Assembly: GCF_964340395.1 (NCBI RefSeq)
Contig: NC_135552.1
Location: 23,679,681-23,743,680, forward strand
DNA length: 64,000 nt
Direction: 5' to 3'
Origin: Glandiceps talaboti
Taxonomy: Eukaryota; Hemichordata; Enteropneusta; Spengelidae
Shown: piece by piece, positions 27,497-41,197 of the stretch
Layout: every line of letters starts with the position of its first letter
Numbering within the stretch: position 1 is the first letter of the stretch
Program-made: the position numbers and the translations under genes
Notes under the pieces: generated by a model
Told to the model about the DNA's origin: nothing
What the model saw: the letters and a program-made list of their open reading frames with translations, nothing else
The model's database searches: none

Positions 27497-27926
27497 CACA
27501 GGGTGCTCAGGCTCATTTAGTTCTGTTTACAAATATAAACAAAACAAAATAAACATACAAGTAAACAAACAAACAAACAAAATAAACTGACAAATGAGTA
27601 GATACATACATGAGTAAACGACAACAAACCAACGAACAACCAAACACTGCCCCCCCCCCCGAAATGGTCACATATAACCCACGGTTATTTCCATATGTGA
27701 CCATTTCGGGGGGGAGGGGGGGGCAGTGTTTGGTTGTTCGTTGGTTTGTTGTCGTTTACTCGTTTATGTATCTACTCATTTGTCAGTATATTTTGTTTGT
27801 TTGTTTACTTGTTTATTTGTTTGTTTGTTTGTTTTTGTTTGTTTGTTTGTTTGTTTGTTTACTTGTATGTTTGTTTTGTTTTGTTTATATTTGTAAACAG
27901 AACTAAATGAGCCTGAGCACCCTGTG
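27497..27926. mobile_element. Foldback transposon with long inverted repeats
   Basis: A 430-bp element with termini CACAGGGTGCTCAGGCTC and its exact complement. The arms, about 195 bp each, pair along nearly their whole length, meeting at about 27690 beside ATGGTCACATAT. Direct flanking repeats GTGCTAT (27490-27496 and 27927-27933) are a probable target-site duplication. The arms hold GTTT-rich tracts and no gene; the superfamily is not assigned. Confidence 0.9.
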
Positions 27927-27933
27927 GTGCTAT

Positions 27934-28904
27934 CAACATACTTCTAAAAGTCTTCAGTAACAAACAAGTACCTAACGATAAAAAAATTTCAAGGGCGTGG
28001 CATGGGGCATTTAGAATCGCCTTCGTGGAAACATGATCATACGATTTAAAAAAATGGATTTAATTTGTTTGTTGTTGTACTGGGAATTCAACTCCCAGCG
28101 ATTTGTGTACAGTGTATATAAATACAAATGTAGACTTCTGCAAAAATGGTGTTAGCTTATAAAGCCTTGTTCTGTAGGTATTGGATTAGTGTAATAACGT
28201 ATTACACTTTGTACCGGAACTGTAGTCTATAGAGTACACGCTTTTCTAAAATGAAATCATCATACATTCCAAAGCTTGAAGTAAACTTGATCCATTTTAA
28301 CCTCAAAATAAAAAGCACACGAAATAGATGGTCAATGGATTATACATATCCTGGTTCATAACACCGTTCTTTAATCAACCAATCCCGACTTTTCTTCCAT
28401 ATATATTTGTGTAATCATAACCGTCTAGCTAATACTACAAATTTTATTGATTTATCAGTTTACACACATCCTAAAAGCGGAATATACGAGATGATTTCAA
28501 ATCTGTTTTGCTGTAATTTGGATACCTTGGTACACAACTATGGTATGCGAGTCATGAGAGTTCCTGTAATGGGTCACGTCCCGGGCATCAAATGTCAACA
28601 ATATAATGTAGTTCGTCATTTACGGAGAACTGGTGGATCAATAATACGTGGAATCGTTATTGAAATGAAAGTTCAAAAGAGAATCCAATAAATACATTTC
28701 ATCAAACCAATTGGGTTAACCCTGGCCCTGGCCATAAACTTGCATATTGTCCGCCATATATAGGGTCGTATTAACATGACCTGTTAACGGACAAATTATA
28801 TCACGTATTACATACATATGTACTGTACTGTACGAGACTATTAATTTTCTCATCGGTGTAAATAAAGGGCCGCTCGAATTCTTAACTTCCAACCATCCCT
28901 ATAT
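27934..28904. other. Intergenic, no supported gene
   Basis: A 94-codon open frame at 28407-28691 has no recognisable domain or signal and is not called. Confidence 0.5.
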
Positions 28905-31090
28905 TCACACGTACATTACTTTGATAGCGTGTCGGTTCCCTTCCTCGGTGACTGTGATAGCAATTCGCTGTGGTCCATACTTGCTGACCGCTACACGTAT
29001 TGGATTGGTGAGTTCACCGAATTTTACATGTTGGATGAAGTTACCGTATACGTCATATTGACTCAACCTATTGTTACCAGAGTCACATACATAAATGTTG
29101 TCGATGTCATCCACGTCGATGCCGCGAGGATTCATGAATTGGTTGTCTTTGGATCCTCTGGATCCAAAGTGGCTCACGTATTCCCCACCAGTGTTAAGGA
29201 TGACGACTCGATGATTGTTGGTGTCCGATACGACCATTTGGTTTTTGGAATTGACACGTACTGAGCTCGGTTGACTTAACCACGAAGAACCTTTCGAAAT
29301 GCCTTTGGTATTGAATACTTTCTCCAGTTTTCCCTCGGTTGTGAATTTCTTTATGCAGTGCTTTCTCAAGGTCTGCCAATCGGTCACAAGCACGCTCTGT
29401 CCGTCTCTAGTGAGAGCAATGCTTTCAGGATTAGTCAATTCACCCTGCCCGAATGTTCTGATCAGTTCGTTTCTCTCGTTACATACAACCACCTGTTTGT
29501 TCATATTGTCCGTAGTGAAGTATCGCCCATCTTCGGACACCGCGATATCATTAGGTGTAAATGGTTTGGGGAAATGACTTGGGAAAGTGATGGTAGATGT
29601 GTGGTTTCCCCACGAGTCAAGAACTTGTAGTTTACTGTTGTTTTTATCAGCCACAACCAGTCGATTTTTATGATTCATGGTTACACCATCTGGGTTCATG
29701 GGTTTTTCACCCCTTGATGTTGATTGACCGATCGCCTTCACCACTCCCTTCTGAGGAATAACTTTGATATCGAAAGGAGAGTCCCTCAATGGTTCACCCC
29801 CTACAGACAGTCTCAAGACATGCTTCCCTTCATCCTGGAAATTCAACGTCAGCGTATGAGAGCCATCTGGAAAATCATCGATGTCGACAACCTTGGTTTT
29901 CCCACTTGGATCAGTCGACTCCGCTTTGACTGCATTGTATGCCGCGATGTTCTTGTTTTCTCTATCCCTGGTTGAAATGACAATGTTCTGTTTTTCTCCA
30001 ACTCTCAGTACACTTTTCACTGATGTGTAAAGGATGCATGATCTGATTCGAATTCGAAATCCCCACACTCACTTGGGGTGAGTGGTACATCCATGGCCTG
30101 AAGATGGAGAATTTTAGATGCCACTCCTTTTTGTGACATCAAGTACTCAGCGGGGGTTGCGTAACTCAACAGGGTATTGGCGAAGGACCAAGCACTACTA
30201 ACCATGGCGTCGATCTGTTGTAGTTCGTCTAGTTGGTTACTCAGTGCTTTCGTTTTGTGCGATGCGACTTGTTTTAGCTCCTCTTTTGCCCTTGCTTTCA
30301 TCTGCTGTATCTGGTTTATCATTTTACTTGCCTGGTCATCGATTCTACCATCGGCATCCGTGAGACATCCTGATACTTTCTCTGCCTCCAGTTTTACTGT
30401 CGAAATTGCTTGCTTTAGGTCTTCTGTTTTCAATTTCAAGCCTTGAAGCGATTGCCTTAATTCGAACTTCTTAAGCTTAGTAACCTCATCTAAGCTGACA
30501 ATCTTGTGATCTGGTTGGCGATGTTCAACCAAAGAACACTTCTGACACAAAGGAACATCACAGGTAGCACAAAACGAAAGGATTTCATTTTCAGGATGAC
30601 GATTACACCTTACCATAGGTTGGTAGTTTGCTTCACCTTCAGATTGACCCTGGCGTTGTATAATAGGAAACAATTGGTGACTCCTGGATCGGCCTTGACT
30701 TATGTGCTTCTTAGTACAACCGGCACAGAATCGCACTGCACAATCCTCACACAGGACGGTAGCTGGTCTACTAGCACATTCAATGCACGTTTGTGTATTC
30801 TGTAACCCTTCACTCCTTATATTCTCGAGGCATTCCGACAATGAAGTTAGAAAGAAATTCTGCTTTAAACACCTCACTCCATTTGCACCAATGTTGGAGC
30901 ACTGACGACACACAGGGCATATTACCTTCTCGGCGTTTTCACCTATCCACTCTTCAAGACACTGTCCACAGAAAGAGTGAAGGCAGGACAGCGTTTTCGG
31001 ATCCTTGTAAATTTCAAAACAAATCGCACATTTCAAAAATCCATCTTGTATTAGACCTGCCACGTCATGCGGCGAGGTAGCTGTGGCCAT
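28905..31090 (-). CDS. TRIM-NHL protein, frame disrupted (possible 53-nt intron)
   Basis: A TRIM2/3/71-class architecture, presumably a RING E3 ubiquitin ligase with an NHL propeller for protein or RNA targets. From the ATG at 31090: RING finger (CAICFEIYKDP..CPVCRQ, about residues 18-62), B-box 1 (CIECASRPATVLC), B-box 2 (CNRHPENEILSFC..H), and a coiled coil to about residue 320. This frame ends with TGA at 30017. A second minus-strand frame overlaps it by about 50 nt and carries the filamin-type immunoglobulin domain and NHL repeats (NPRGIDVDDIDNIYVCDSGNNRL) to the stop at 28905. Removing 30072-30020 (GTGAGT...CATCAG, 53 nt) joins the frames to 710 residues; the paralog at 33691 is 739. Otherwise it is a one-base-frameshift pseudogene. 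Intronless apart from this. Confidence 0.85.
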
Positions 31091-33246
<2,156 letters not shown>

Positions 33247-33408
33247 TATGTATGTATGTATGTATGTATGTATGTATGTATGTATGTATGTGTGTATGTA
33301 TGTATGTATGTATGTATGTGTGTGTATGTATGTATGTATGTATGTATGTATGTATGTGTGTGTATGTATGTATGTATGTATGTATACGTATGTATATGTA
33401 TGTATGTG

Positions 33409-33487
<79 letters not shown>
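33247..33487. repeat. (TATG)n followed by (GT)n
   Basis: About 160 bp of TATG repeats passing into about 80 bp of GT, ending about 200 bp before the TRIM-NHL start. Confidence 0.95.
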
Positions 33488-33490
<3 letters not shown>

Positions 33491-33690
33491 CGTGCATATG
33501 TCGTCCGTTAATATAAGCTTATAAATACGTTTCGGCACTTGATGTTACAAAATGATATTTCCTGACAGTAACTTCATGTCCCATTCTTAATGCCCATCTA
33601 AGAGAGTAACACCCCCTGGGCACATTATCAAATATTAAACACAAGACAAGTGACATGAAGCATTACAGTGGGTTCCAGTAACCTGTGAAC

Positions 33691-35910
33691 ATGGCGCTTT
33701 CAAAACCTAAGCTGGGCGAATCACTGTTCAGCGAAGTTGGTGAAGAGTTTACAAAATGTTCGATGTGTAAGCAGTCGTACGATGATCCAAGAACGCTACC
33801 ATGTCTTCATACGTTTTGTACAAGGTGTCTGAAAGAGCTAGTCACAAGAAATCATGGTGAGTTAACATGTCCTCGTTGCAGACAATACTGTGTGCTCAGT
33901 GACGATGGTGTAGGTACACTGAAGAAAGCCCACTTTGTTATTTCGGTGTCCGAAGTTCTTCAAAAACTGGAGAAAAACAGGCGACTATCAAACAGTTCGT
34001 GCTCCTACTGCGAAGATACCATGGCATCGGTCGTCTGTGAGGATTGCACGGTCGTTTTATGTGAAGAGTGCACCACAAAACATATCAGTGAAAATCCTTC
34101 AAAAGCCCATCGACTCAAACCTAAACAAGACATCAGTGGTCTGAATACGTTGAGTGAAGCAAAAGTGTATTGTACGAAGCATCCGGAAAGCGTAATTGAA
34201 CTGTACTGCGTCACGTGCGAAGTAGCTGTGTGTATGAAGTGTACAATGGTGGACCACCGTCCCCCAGATCATGTCCATAAGTACATTCATGAAACGTCTG
34301 AGGAAAAGAAGGGAGAAATGGTGACACTTCTGGACGATTTCCACTCGACAAAGGTGGAGGAAGTCATTGACGGTATAAACGCAGTGAAAGACGAATTAAA
34401 GAGACTAGACAGCCACAGTAATGATGCAGAAAGAAAAATAGAAGAACTCACGAAAAACATGACTGACCACTTGGAGAGGATGAAGGTAAAAGCCAGGAAA
34501 AATCTAAAGGAAAAAGTAGAGTTTAAAAGAGAAGTTCTGACCGCTCAGTTGTACCAACTAGAAACAGCAAAGACCCAGACAACAGACGCAGAAGCTTTCG
34601 GAAGGAAGTTACTCACTCTTGCAAATCCAGCCCAATATCTGATGTCAGACAAAGATGTAACAGATCGTATTGAATGTCTTCAACATTTGGAAATACCAAA
34701 TGTACCGGAGGAGGGAGGCGAACTGGATTTCACCTGCAATGAAAATATCAGCAAGATAGACATCGGATCGGTTAGAGAGACAACTGCCGATGGCGCCAAT
34801 TCCCATGTCACCCCCCTGAAAAACGTATATAGAATTGGTGAAGAAGAGAGAATCCTCATCACTACGAAAGATTGGAAAGGGAGAGATATCACTGCATATA
34901 ACAGCGTCAAGGCAAAGTTAACTGGACCAACTGGAGTGATGGAGGCATTACAAGTAAGAGATCGAAAGGACTGTAGGCACGAAGTAACATTCCTAGCTCT
35001 GACAGAAGGTAGTTATCAGATTAAAATCACCGTTGGCAACCAACCATTGAAGGGTTCCCCGTTTAACTTGAAAGTGGCACCACCAGAAGGAATCGTCAAG
35101 GTCATGGGGGGCCAGGGATCAGCGGATGGTCAATTCTCATATCCTAATGGAATAATAGAAGACCACAAAGGCAGACTTGTGGTAGCGGACAAGCTTAATG
35201 GAAGGCTTCAAATCATCAGTTGGGATGGCACACCACAGAAGACATTGGTATTTCAAGACTTCCCCAAGCCTTTCATACCAGTCGATGTAGCAGTAGGTCC
35301 CAACAACGAATATTTCGCCATTGATGATGGTAATAAGCAGGTAGTTGTTTGCAACGACCAAAATAATGTCCTTGCAACTTTTGGAAAGAACGAGTTCTCC
35401 AACCCCAAAGGCATATGTGTGACGAAAGACGGTCATGTTCTAGTAACAGACTTCCAGTCTATGCGTCGACATGGCGTCAAGAAGTTCACACTTGATGGCA
35501 AACTTGTCCAATCTCACTGCTACAAGGGAAGTGGTAAAGAGAAGGTTAATCAACCATACTCAGTCAAGACAGATAGCTACAACAGAATGGTGATTTCAGA
35601 CTCTGGTAACAATCGCATTCAAATACTAAATGAAGATGGCCAGTACGCTGACGCCTTTGGAACTCGGGGGAGTAAGGAAGAGCAGTTCTGCGCACCTCGT
35701 GGCATAGACCTGGACGAAAACGATAACATCTACATTTGTGATAAAGATAATCATCGTATCACAGAGTACAGCGCTAATGGAGACTTTCTCCACTACGTTG
35801 TGATTGATGACGTGAAAAACCCCAACCGCGTTACAGTCAGCAGGGAAGAACCTCGCCGTATTGCAGTGACGGAATTCGGCAGTCATTACATCAAAGTGAT
35901 TTATATCTAG
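33691..35910 (+). CDS. TRIM-NHL protein (RING, B-boxes, coiled coil, filamin, NHL)
   Basis: An intronless 739-residue protein of the TRIM2/3/71 class, presumably an E3 ubiquitin ligase. Domains: RING (CSMCKQSYDDP..CLHTFC..CPRCRQ, about residues 23-65), B-box 1 (CSYCEDTMASVVCEDC), B-box 2 (CTKHPESVIELYCVTC..C..CTMVDH), coiled coil about 205-310, filamin-like domain about 375-465 (NVYRIGEEERI..GNQPLKGSPF), then NHL repeats to the end (YPNGIIEDHKGRLVVADKLN, NPKGICVTKDG, APRGIDLDENDNIYICD). Start: the ATG at 33691 (GAACATGG context) is the first in-frame ATG. It is an intact paralog of the gene at 28905-31090, divergently oriented. Confidence 0.95.
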   Translation: MALSKPKLGESLFSEVGEEFTKCSMCKQSYDDPRTLPCLHTFCTRCLKELVTRNHGELTCPRCRQYCVLSDDGVGTLKKAHFVISVSEVLQKLEKNRRLSNSSCSYCEDTMASVVCEDCTVVLCEECTTKHISENPSKAHRLKPKQDISGLNTLSEAKVYCTKHPESVIELYCVTCEVAVCMKCTMVDHRPPDHVHKYIHETSEEKKGEMVTLLDDFHSTKVEEVIDGINAVKDELKRLDSHSNDAERKIEELTKNMTDHLERMKVKARKNLKEKVEFKREVLTAQLYQLETAKTQTTDAEAFGRKLLTLANPAQYLMSDKDVTDRIECLQHLEIPNVPEEGGELDFTCNENISKIDIGSVRETTADGANSHVTPLKNVYRIGEEERILITTKDWKGRDITAYNSVKAKLTGPTGVMEALQVRDRKDCRHEVTFLALTEGSYQIKITVGNQPLKGSPFNLKVAPPEGIVKVMGGQGSADGQFSYPNGIIEDHKGRLVVADKLNGRLQIISWDGTPQKTLVFQDFPKPFIPVDVAVGPNNEYFAIDDGNKQVVVCNDQNNVLATFGKNEFSNPKGICVTKDGHVLVTDFQSMRRHGVKKFTLDGKLVQSHCYKGSGKEKVNQPYSVKTDSYNRMVISDSGNNRIQILNEDGQYADAFGTRGSKEEQFCAPRGIDLDENDNIYICDKDNHRITEYSANGDFLHYVVIDDVKNPNRVTVSREEPRRIAVTEFGSHYIKVIYI

Positions 35911-38218
35911 ACATTGACACGTTGGAATGCGGCAAACCAACACATCGATTCCTGCAAAGTAATCGTATACCTTTAGAAAAAAAAAGAAAGAGTAAGATGA
36001 CGAATAAAGAAAATAATACAAAAACAAGCTTAGAAGCAAGAGCTCACTATAAATTTTGATCAATTTTGAAAGAACCTGAGTAACCACACCAGAACTCATA
36101 ATGGTCGGATGAACTTCGAAAGAACTGGCATAGCCTAAAGTATTTAAACATCCTTTAACGACAAGTGGCATTGCTCTTAACAACGTTAATGACGTAAAAG
36201 TCGACCAAAGTAATTATATTATCATAAGTACGTTTGTGATTATCTGTGTTTGGCTCAATGTTTTCAAATTTTTCAACAGAAACTTTATCTGTCTAGTTAG
36301 CAAATTCCGCGTTGAACTCTGAGCAATAGAACTGCTTCTTTATTGGTACAGACATGCACAGACAAGTTTTCTATCAATCAATTAGAAAGGTGAACTATGT
36401 GACACCAGAGTTACGGTTTGTTGCTGAGTTCGGACAAGGGTTATCAGCATAACTTGTGACCTATCCAAAGACATTACTCGAATGCTTAGAGTCAGACCAT
36501 ATATTCTTTACAAAATTCACATGTTTATATTCTGGTTTTTTATGTTTTAGAATTTTACGACGCTCCTATCGTTTTAATGTCATGATCAGTAGGTTTTTTC
36601 ATGTTTGTGCTTTCTCTGTTATCACTTCCAAATAACATTAATTTAAACCAGGGCCATTCGTCACTAAATAACATAGGTTTCCTCGCTATTGGTAGATTAT
36701 TGTCAGGACATTGTTAATATGGCAACCACATTTCAAACAAAAATAAGGTACACCCACCTACAGTTTAAAAAAAACTCTGGAATGCTTGTTGTTTGGGCTC
36801 ATAAGTGCAGTAAATATGAGCTCATGTGTCGCGATTTCTCGTCGCGATCCGTGCACGTGACAGCGACGAGAAATCGCGAGAACTCTCGGTGAATGTCGCG
36901 AGGAGAAGTAAACGTTTAAACCGGGCATTCAATTCTCTCAAGTCACTACATGTTGTGTGGTATCAAATAAGTCTGACGTAGGGCCGACCATATTACTGAC
37001 AATTTAACTGTACGTGGTATGCTGTGGTACGCTGGAAGTTATAGAGGATTAAAGACATGATAGGACCATAGTTCACGAGATACACATTTATTGAATTCTG
37101 GCATGTATTGTTTACTATTTCCGATTTACTTACACCAACAATGATTTTGGAAACAGAATTAGGGAGATAGTAAGATTTATTGCAGTTTTGCAAATACAAC
37201 AACCAATTCAATGTTGAAATGTGTATTAGACACCAATTGTCCAATGGATATAAATACAAAACGAGCACATTTGCATTAACAAATTTCAATAGAGAATAAT
37301 TAGTATTTTCAACCGTCACCAACATTAAATAAATGTTCACGTGATGCACTTTGCCCGATGATTTTTCGTTCCAAGCAATTTTCTGGAAAGAGTGGAAATA
37401 AAGCAGCTCATTATAGTTATACATACCCGAATTTGTTTTATTTGCAGGTTTGTAGATTGTTACATAGTTTCTGTGTGGTACGGTATGTTTTACCTGGAGC
37501 CTTTTTAGTCGAAATCCTTCACTATCCTTAGTTTGGTATTTACTGTCAGGTCAGTTTTACGGCCATAGGTGGCGCTCTTTACGATAGAACGAACGGTGGT
37601 CGGCGCGAGCCCTTGATAGGATACAAGGTGCAGGTACATGAAATTATGTTTTTAATAGACAATTATTAATATTCTATCACTAAAATATGTTCAAAATTAA
37701 ACCGTATCTCCTAAAGGAGAAGAAATCCGAAGAGTACACAGTATATACGTGAATATGAAACCCATTCAAATAAATCACTTCTTGACATGCTTCGTTTGTA
37801 GTTTTTTTTTTATTTATTCGTATACATTGAGAAAAAATTACCATTTTAACTTTTAGTGTCTTACATATCAGTCAAATGAAGTTAAAATTTAGAACGGTTG
37901 GCTTGCTTACTATTTATTAAGTTAAAAATATGGTTTTTAATCCACTCAGTAGTTTGTATACCATTTCAATCTTTCGATTTAAAGAAAAGTTCAAACAGAT
38001 GGAAACGGAGGAATTTGGATTTGGAGAATATCATAAATGCACAGCTTGGTACCCACGTGCTTTGGAAATTACTATTTCTTCTCGGGGCAGCTGCATTCGG
38101 CTGTAATTGAAAGAAAATAACATATAATATGAATGTGTAACAAATTTAATTTGAAATAATTGAACTTAATTTGCCAGTTTAACATTGCCAAAAAAGAGAA
38201 ACTCTCTCCATTTACTAC
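35911..38218. other. Intergenic, no supported gene
   Basis: Low coding potential. The only structure noted is the perfect hairpin at 36829-36879. Confidence 0.5.
36829..36879. repeat. Perfect 17-bp GC-rich hairpin
   Basis: Arms TCGCGATTTCTCGTCGC and GCGACGAGAAATCGCGA pair perfectly around a 17-nt loop that itself contains GTGCAC. It stands out in AT-rich sequence. Confidence 0.85.
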
Positions 38219-38465
<247 letters not shown>

Positions 38466-41197
38466 GGGGAAGGGGGTTTTCGTACTTCGTAATCAGTCCA
38501 TTTTATTTTTCGTGAATTGTAAAAAGAAATCATTTTAGTGCATCTTACTAAGAATTGTATGCTGAACAACATATCAAAAGTCAAGAAAAATATACGTAGT
38601 GGGACATTGTGAAAATGAGGTTTTTATTAATTAGCATACATAGCGGGAATACTACATTCATAAAATGTTGTTTTCGCAAACAAACCTAGCAAGGTTATGA
38701 AAGTATCATTTCAGTCAATCACTTGCTTGTGTCAATTTACCACAATGACACGATAATGTTATAGTCTTGCAATCTAATCTGGCATGCAATCAAACTTTGT
38801 GTACTGACTAAAATAATTAGTCAAACTTAACGATTTGCCTGATATAGCAGGAATTACATATAGTTTACATCCTGTTCGAAACAAATGACATGTCACATGA
38901 CATGTCAAGGAGGCTGTGAAAACGCAACATTATAGTCATTATCAACCAGACTATTAATGTTACTATGTATACCACCTGTCGTATAATGGTTTAATCTATA
39001 CCAACATATCTGTATGTCACATGATCACTTTAGTTAATATTTTACTTCTAATAAAGACTTAGTACTTAGCAGCAGTACATGTGTCTTGTGTCTGTATGTG
39101 TCCGACTGAATATATAAATCAACAGACAATAACAATTAATTATTACTGTATCAATGGGACACAAAGGCAATTTATCGTAGCTGCATTTCATTTTGCTTAA
39201 TTTCGCCTATTCTGCATCACGTGTCCCCTTATAGAGACCCCTTACTCCCCTCTAGGAACGCTTAGAAGGGGTAATTTTCAAACAAAAATAGGAGTTCAAA
39301 ATCTCTTGAAAAAATTGTGCAAGGATTAAGGACAATCGCACAATATATTGCACAACCTCAATAAACGTACTTCGTTCATCAGAACAACAACAACACCCCC
39401 CCCCCCCCGTCCAAGTGATCTTTACGAAAGTTAACAAACTGAAAATCATGTTGTCAGTAATCGAGTCATAGTGCTTTAAAGGCAATCTAAAGGGTGAGAA
39501 ATTAAAGTTTCAAATGGCAGGGATTGAGACAGAACAGAATATGAACATGTTTTGTTTCACTTTTAAACACATTAAAAACATAAAGACCAAAGGGTATGGA
39601 CAATGCAAGAAATAACAAACACATTGATACTAGACAAATTGCGCTTTTACATTCATTTAGAATGACTAAATATAAAGAAAACGTCCTAAAATGAACGATT
39701 GTGATAAGCAGATAATGACAATTTGTTCCTAAACCATCAATAATAGCATATATATGGTAAAGTAGATCTAAAAACAAATCAATCAGTGTTGCCTTAAAAT
39801 ACAAAGGGGAGCACTAGTAAACCCACCCAATGAAGATATATTTATAGACATGCATACAATCCGATGTAATGATCACAAACGGTGTTGGGATATTGATTGA
39901 ATCAATATAAGTACTTTTTCCATTTCAGTACCTAATGATAGACATACTACTCACAATGGCGTTAAAAATGTATACTTATTGTACGTTACATGTAATCATT
40001 GTCCTTAATTAAAGTAATTAATATACTCACATTAAGTCTGTTTAAATTCAATAGGAATGGTTTTACGTCAAAAGTAATTCCTCACCTTCAGACCTACTAT
40101 ACCCATAGACATGTTAGTTGCATTGGTTTTTGAACAAATGGTATTCATGAATATTATAATCTTCATTAATTAGCTAATATTTAAGAAACGTCATTTTTCA
40201 CCATGTTCCCCAACTTAGATTTTTCTAGACTTTTGATATGTTATTCAGCATAGAATTCTGAGCAAGATGCTAAAAATTATTTCTGTTGCAATTATGTCCC
40301 GATTTCAGCCTATATTTCCGCTAGATTGACTGGACTACAGGTGGATATCTATACCCAGGACTGCTGCAAACAAATATCTCAGCGAATAGAAGAAATGTCT
40401 GGAGTACGGCAACCGAGGAGGCTCATGATATCACAAATTAATTTTGATTTTAACAAAGAAAAAAGAAAGAAAAAAGGTTATTTCATATCAAATTTGTTTT
40501 TAAAGAAAAGGGTTTGTTCCATATCAATTTGCATTTGCAAATCAATTTCATTTTTATTTTCACTTGCATTTTCAAAATTCTCCGATTTAAATTCGTTTTC
40601 ATTTTTACTTGAAATTGCAAATCGATTTTCATTTCAAATTCTAAATTCATTTTCACTTGCATTTGCAAATCTATTTTCATTTCAAATTCATTTTCCTGAG
40701 AAAGTGTGTATTTTTTTTCTTGGGTGGGGGGGGGGACAAAGCCCAAGCTCAAAGTTTGTCGGTGGAAAGGAAGATGAGCAAGGGAATTCATACATGAAAA
40801 ATCGAATACTAATACTGTCACGGATATTAGTCAATTTGATGCAAACATAACATTGGGCGATTCACTAAGTTGTACAACAAAGGAGGCTAAACAATAGAAT
40901 AGCTCTAGTTGCTTCGGAGACGGTAGACTGTAATTTGCAATTTCAATTTTGGAATTGTGTGACGAAAAAGTATGCGCTTTGGAAGTTTAGTACTATACTA
41001 TATTGCCGCGTTAAGTTTGATACTATGCGTTCAGCTGATTAAAAAGACACACGATAGAAATATAATTGCTTAATTAATAAAAACAAAGAGAAAAATGGGA
41101 ATATATATAGTTAATTAATATTATAATGATCATTTTGTGTGCCATACCACACAGTATCAACGCAGGGAACACAACAACATATACTGATGAAACAGAA
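38466..41197. other. Intergenic region
   Basis: No gene supported. It contains a C-run near 39394-39407 and a degenerate tandem repeat at about 40530-40705. Confidence 0.5.
40530..40705. repeat. Degenerate tandem repeat
   Basis: Diverged copies of motifs such as TTTTCATTT, ACTTGCATTTGCAAAT and TTCAAATTC recur. The frame opened by this is not protein-like. Confidence 0.55.

Noticed and set aside
28407-28691. 94-codon plus-strand frame
   Set aside because: Begins with ATG but has no recognisable domain, signal or splice context; length is within chance.
33685-33690. GTG at 33685 as TRIM-NHL start
   Set aside because: A nuclear animal gene should use ATG; the ATG two codons later has a good context.
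40326-40850. 174-codon frame with Phe/Ser/Leu repeats
   Set aside because: Arises from a degenerate A/T-rich tandem repeat.
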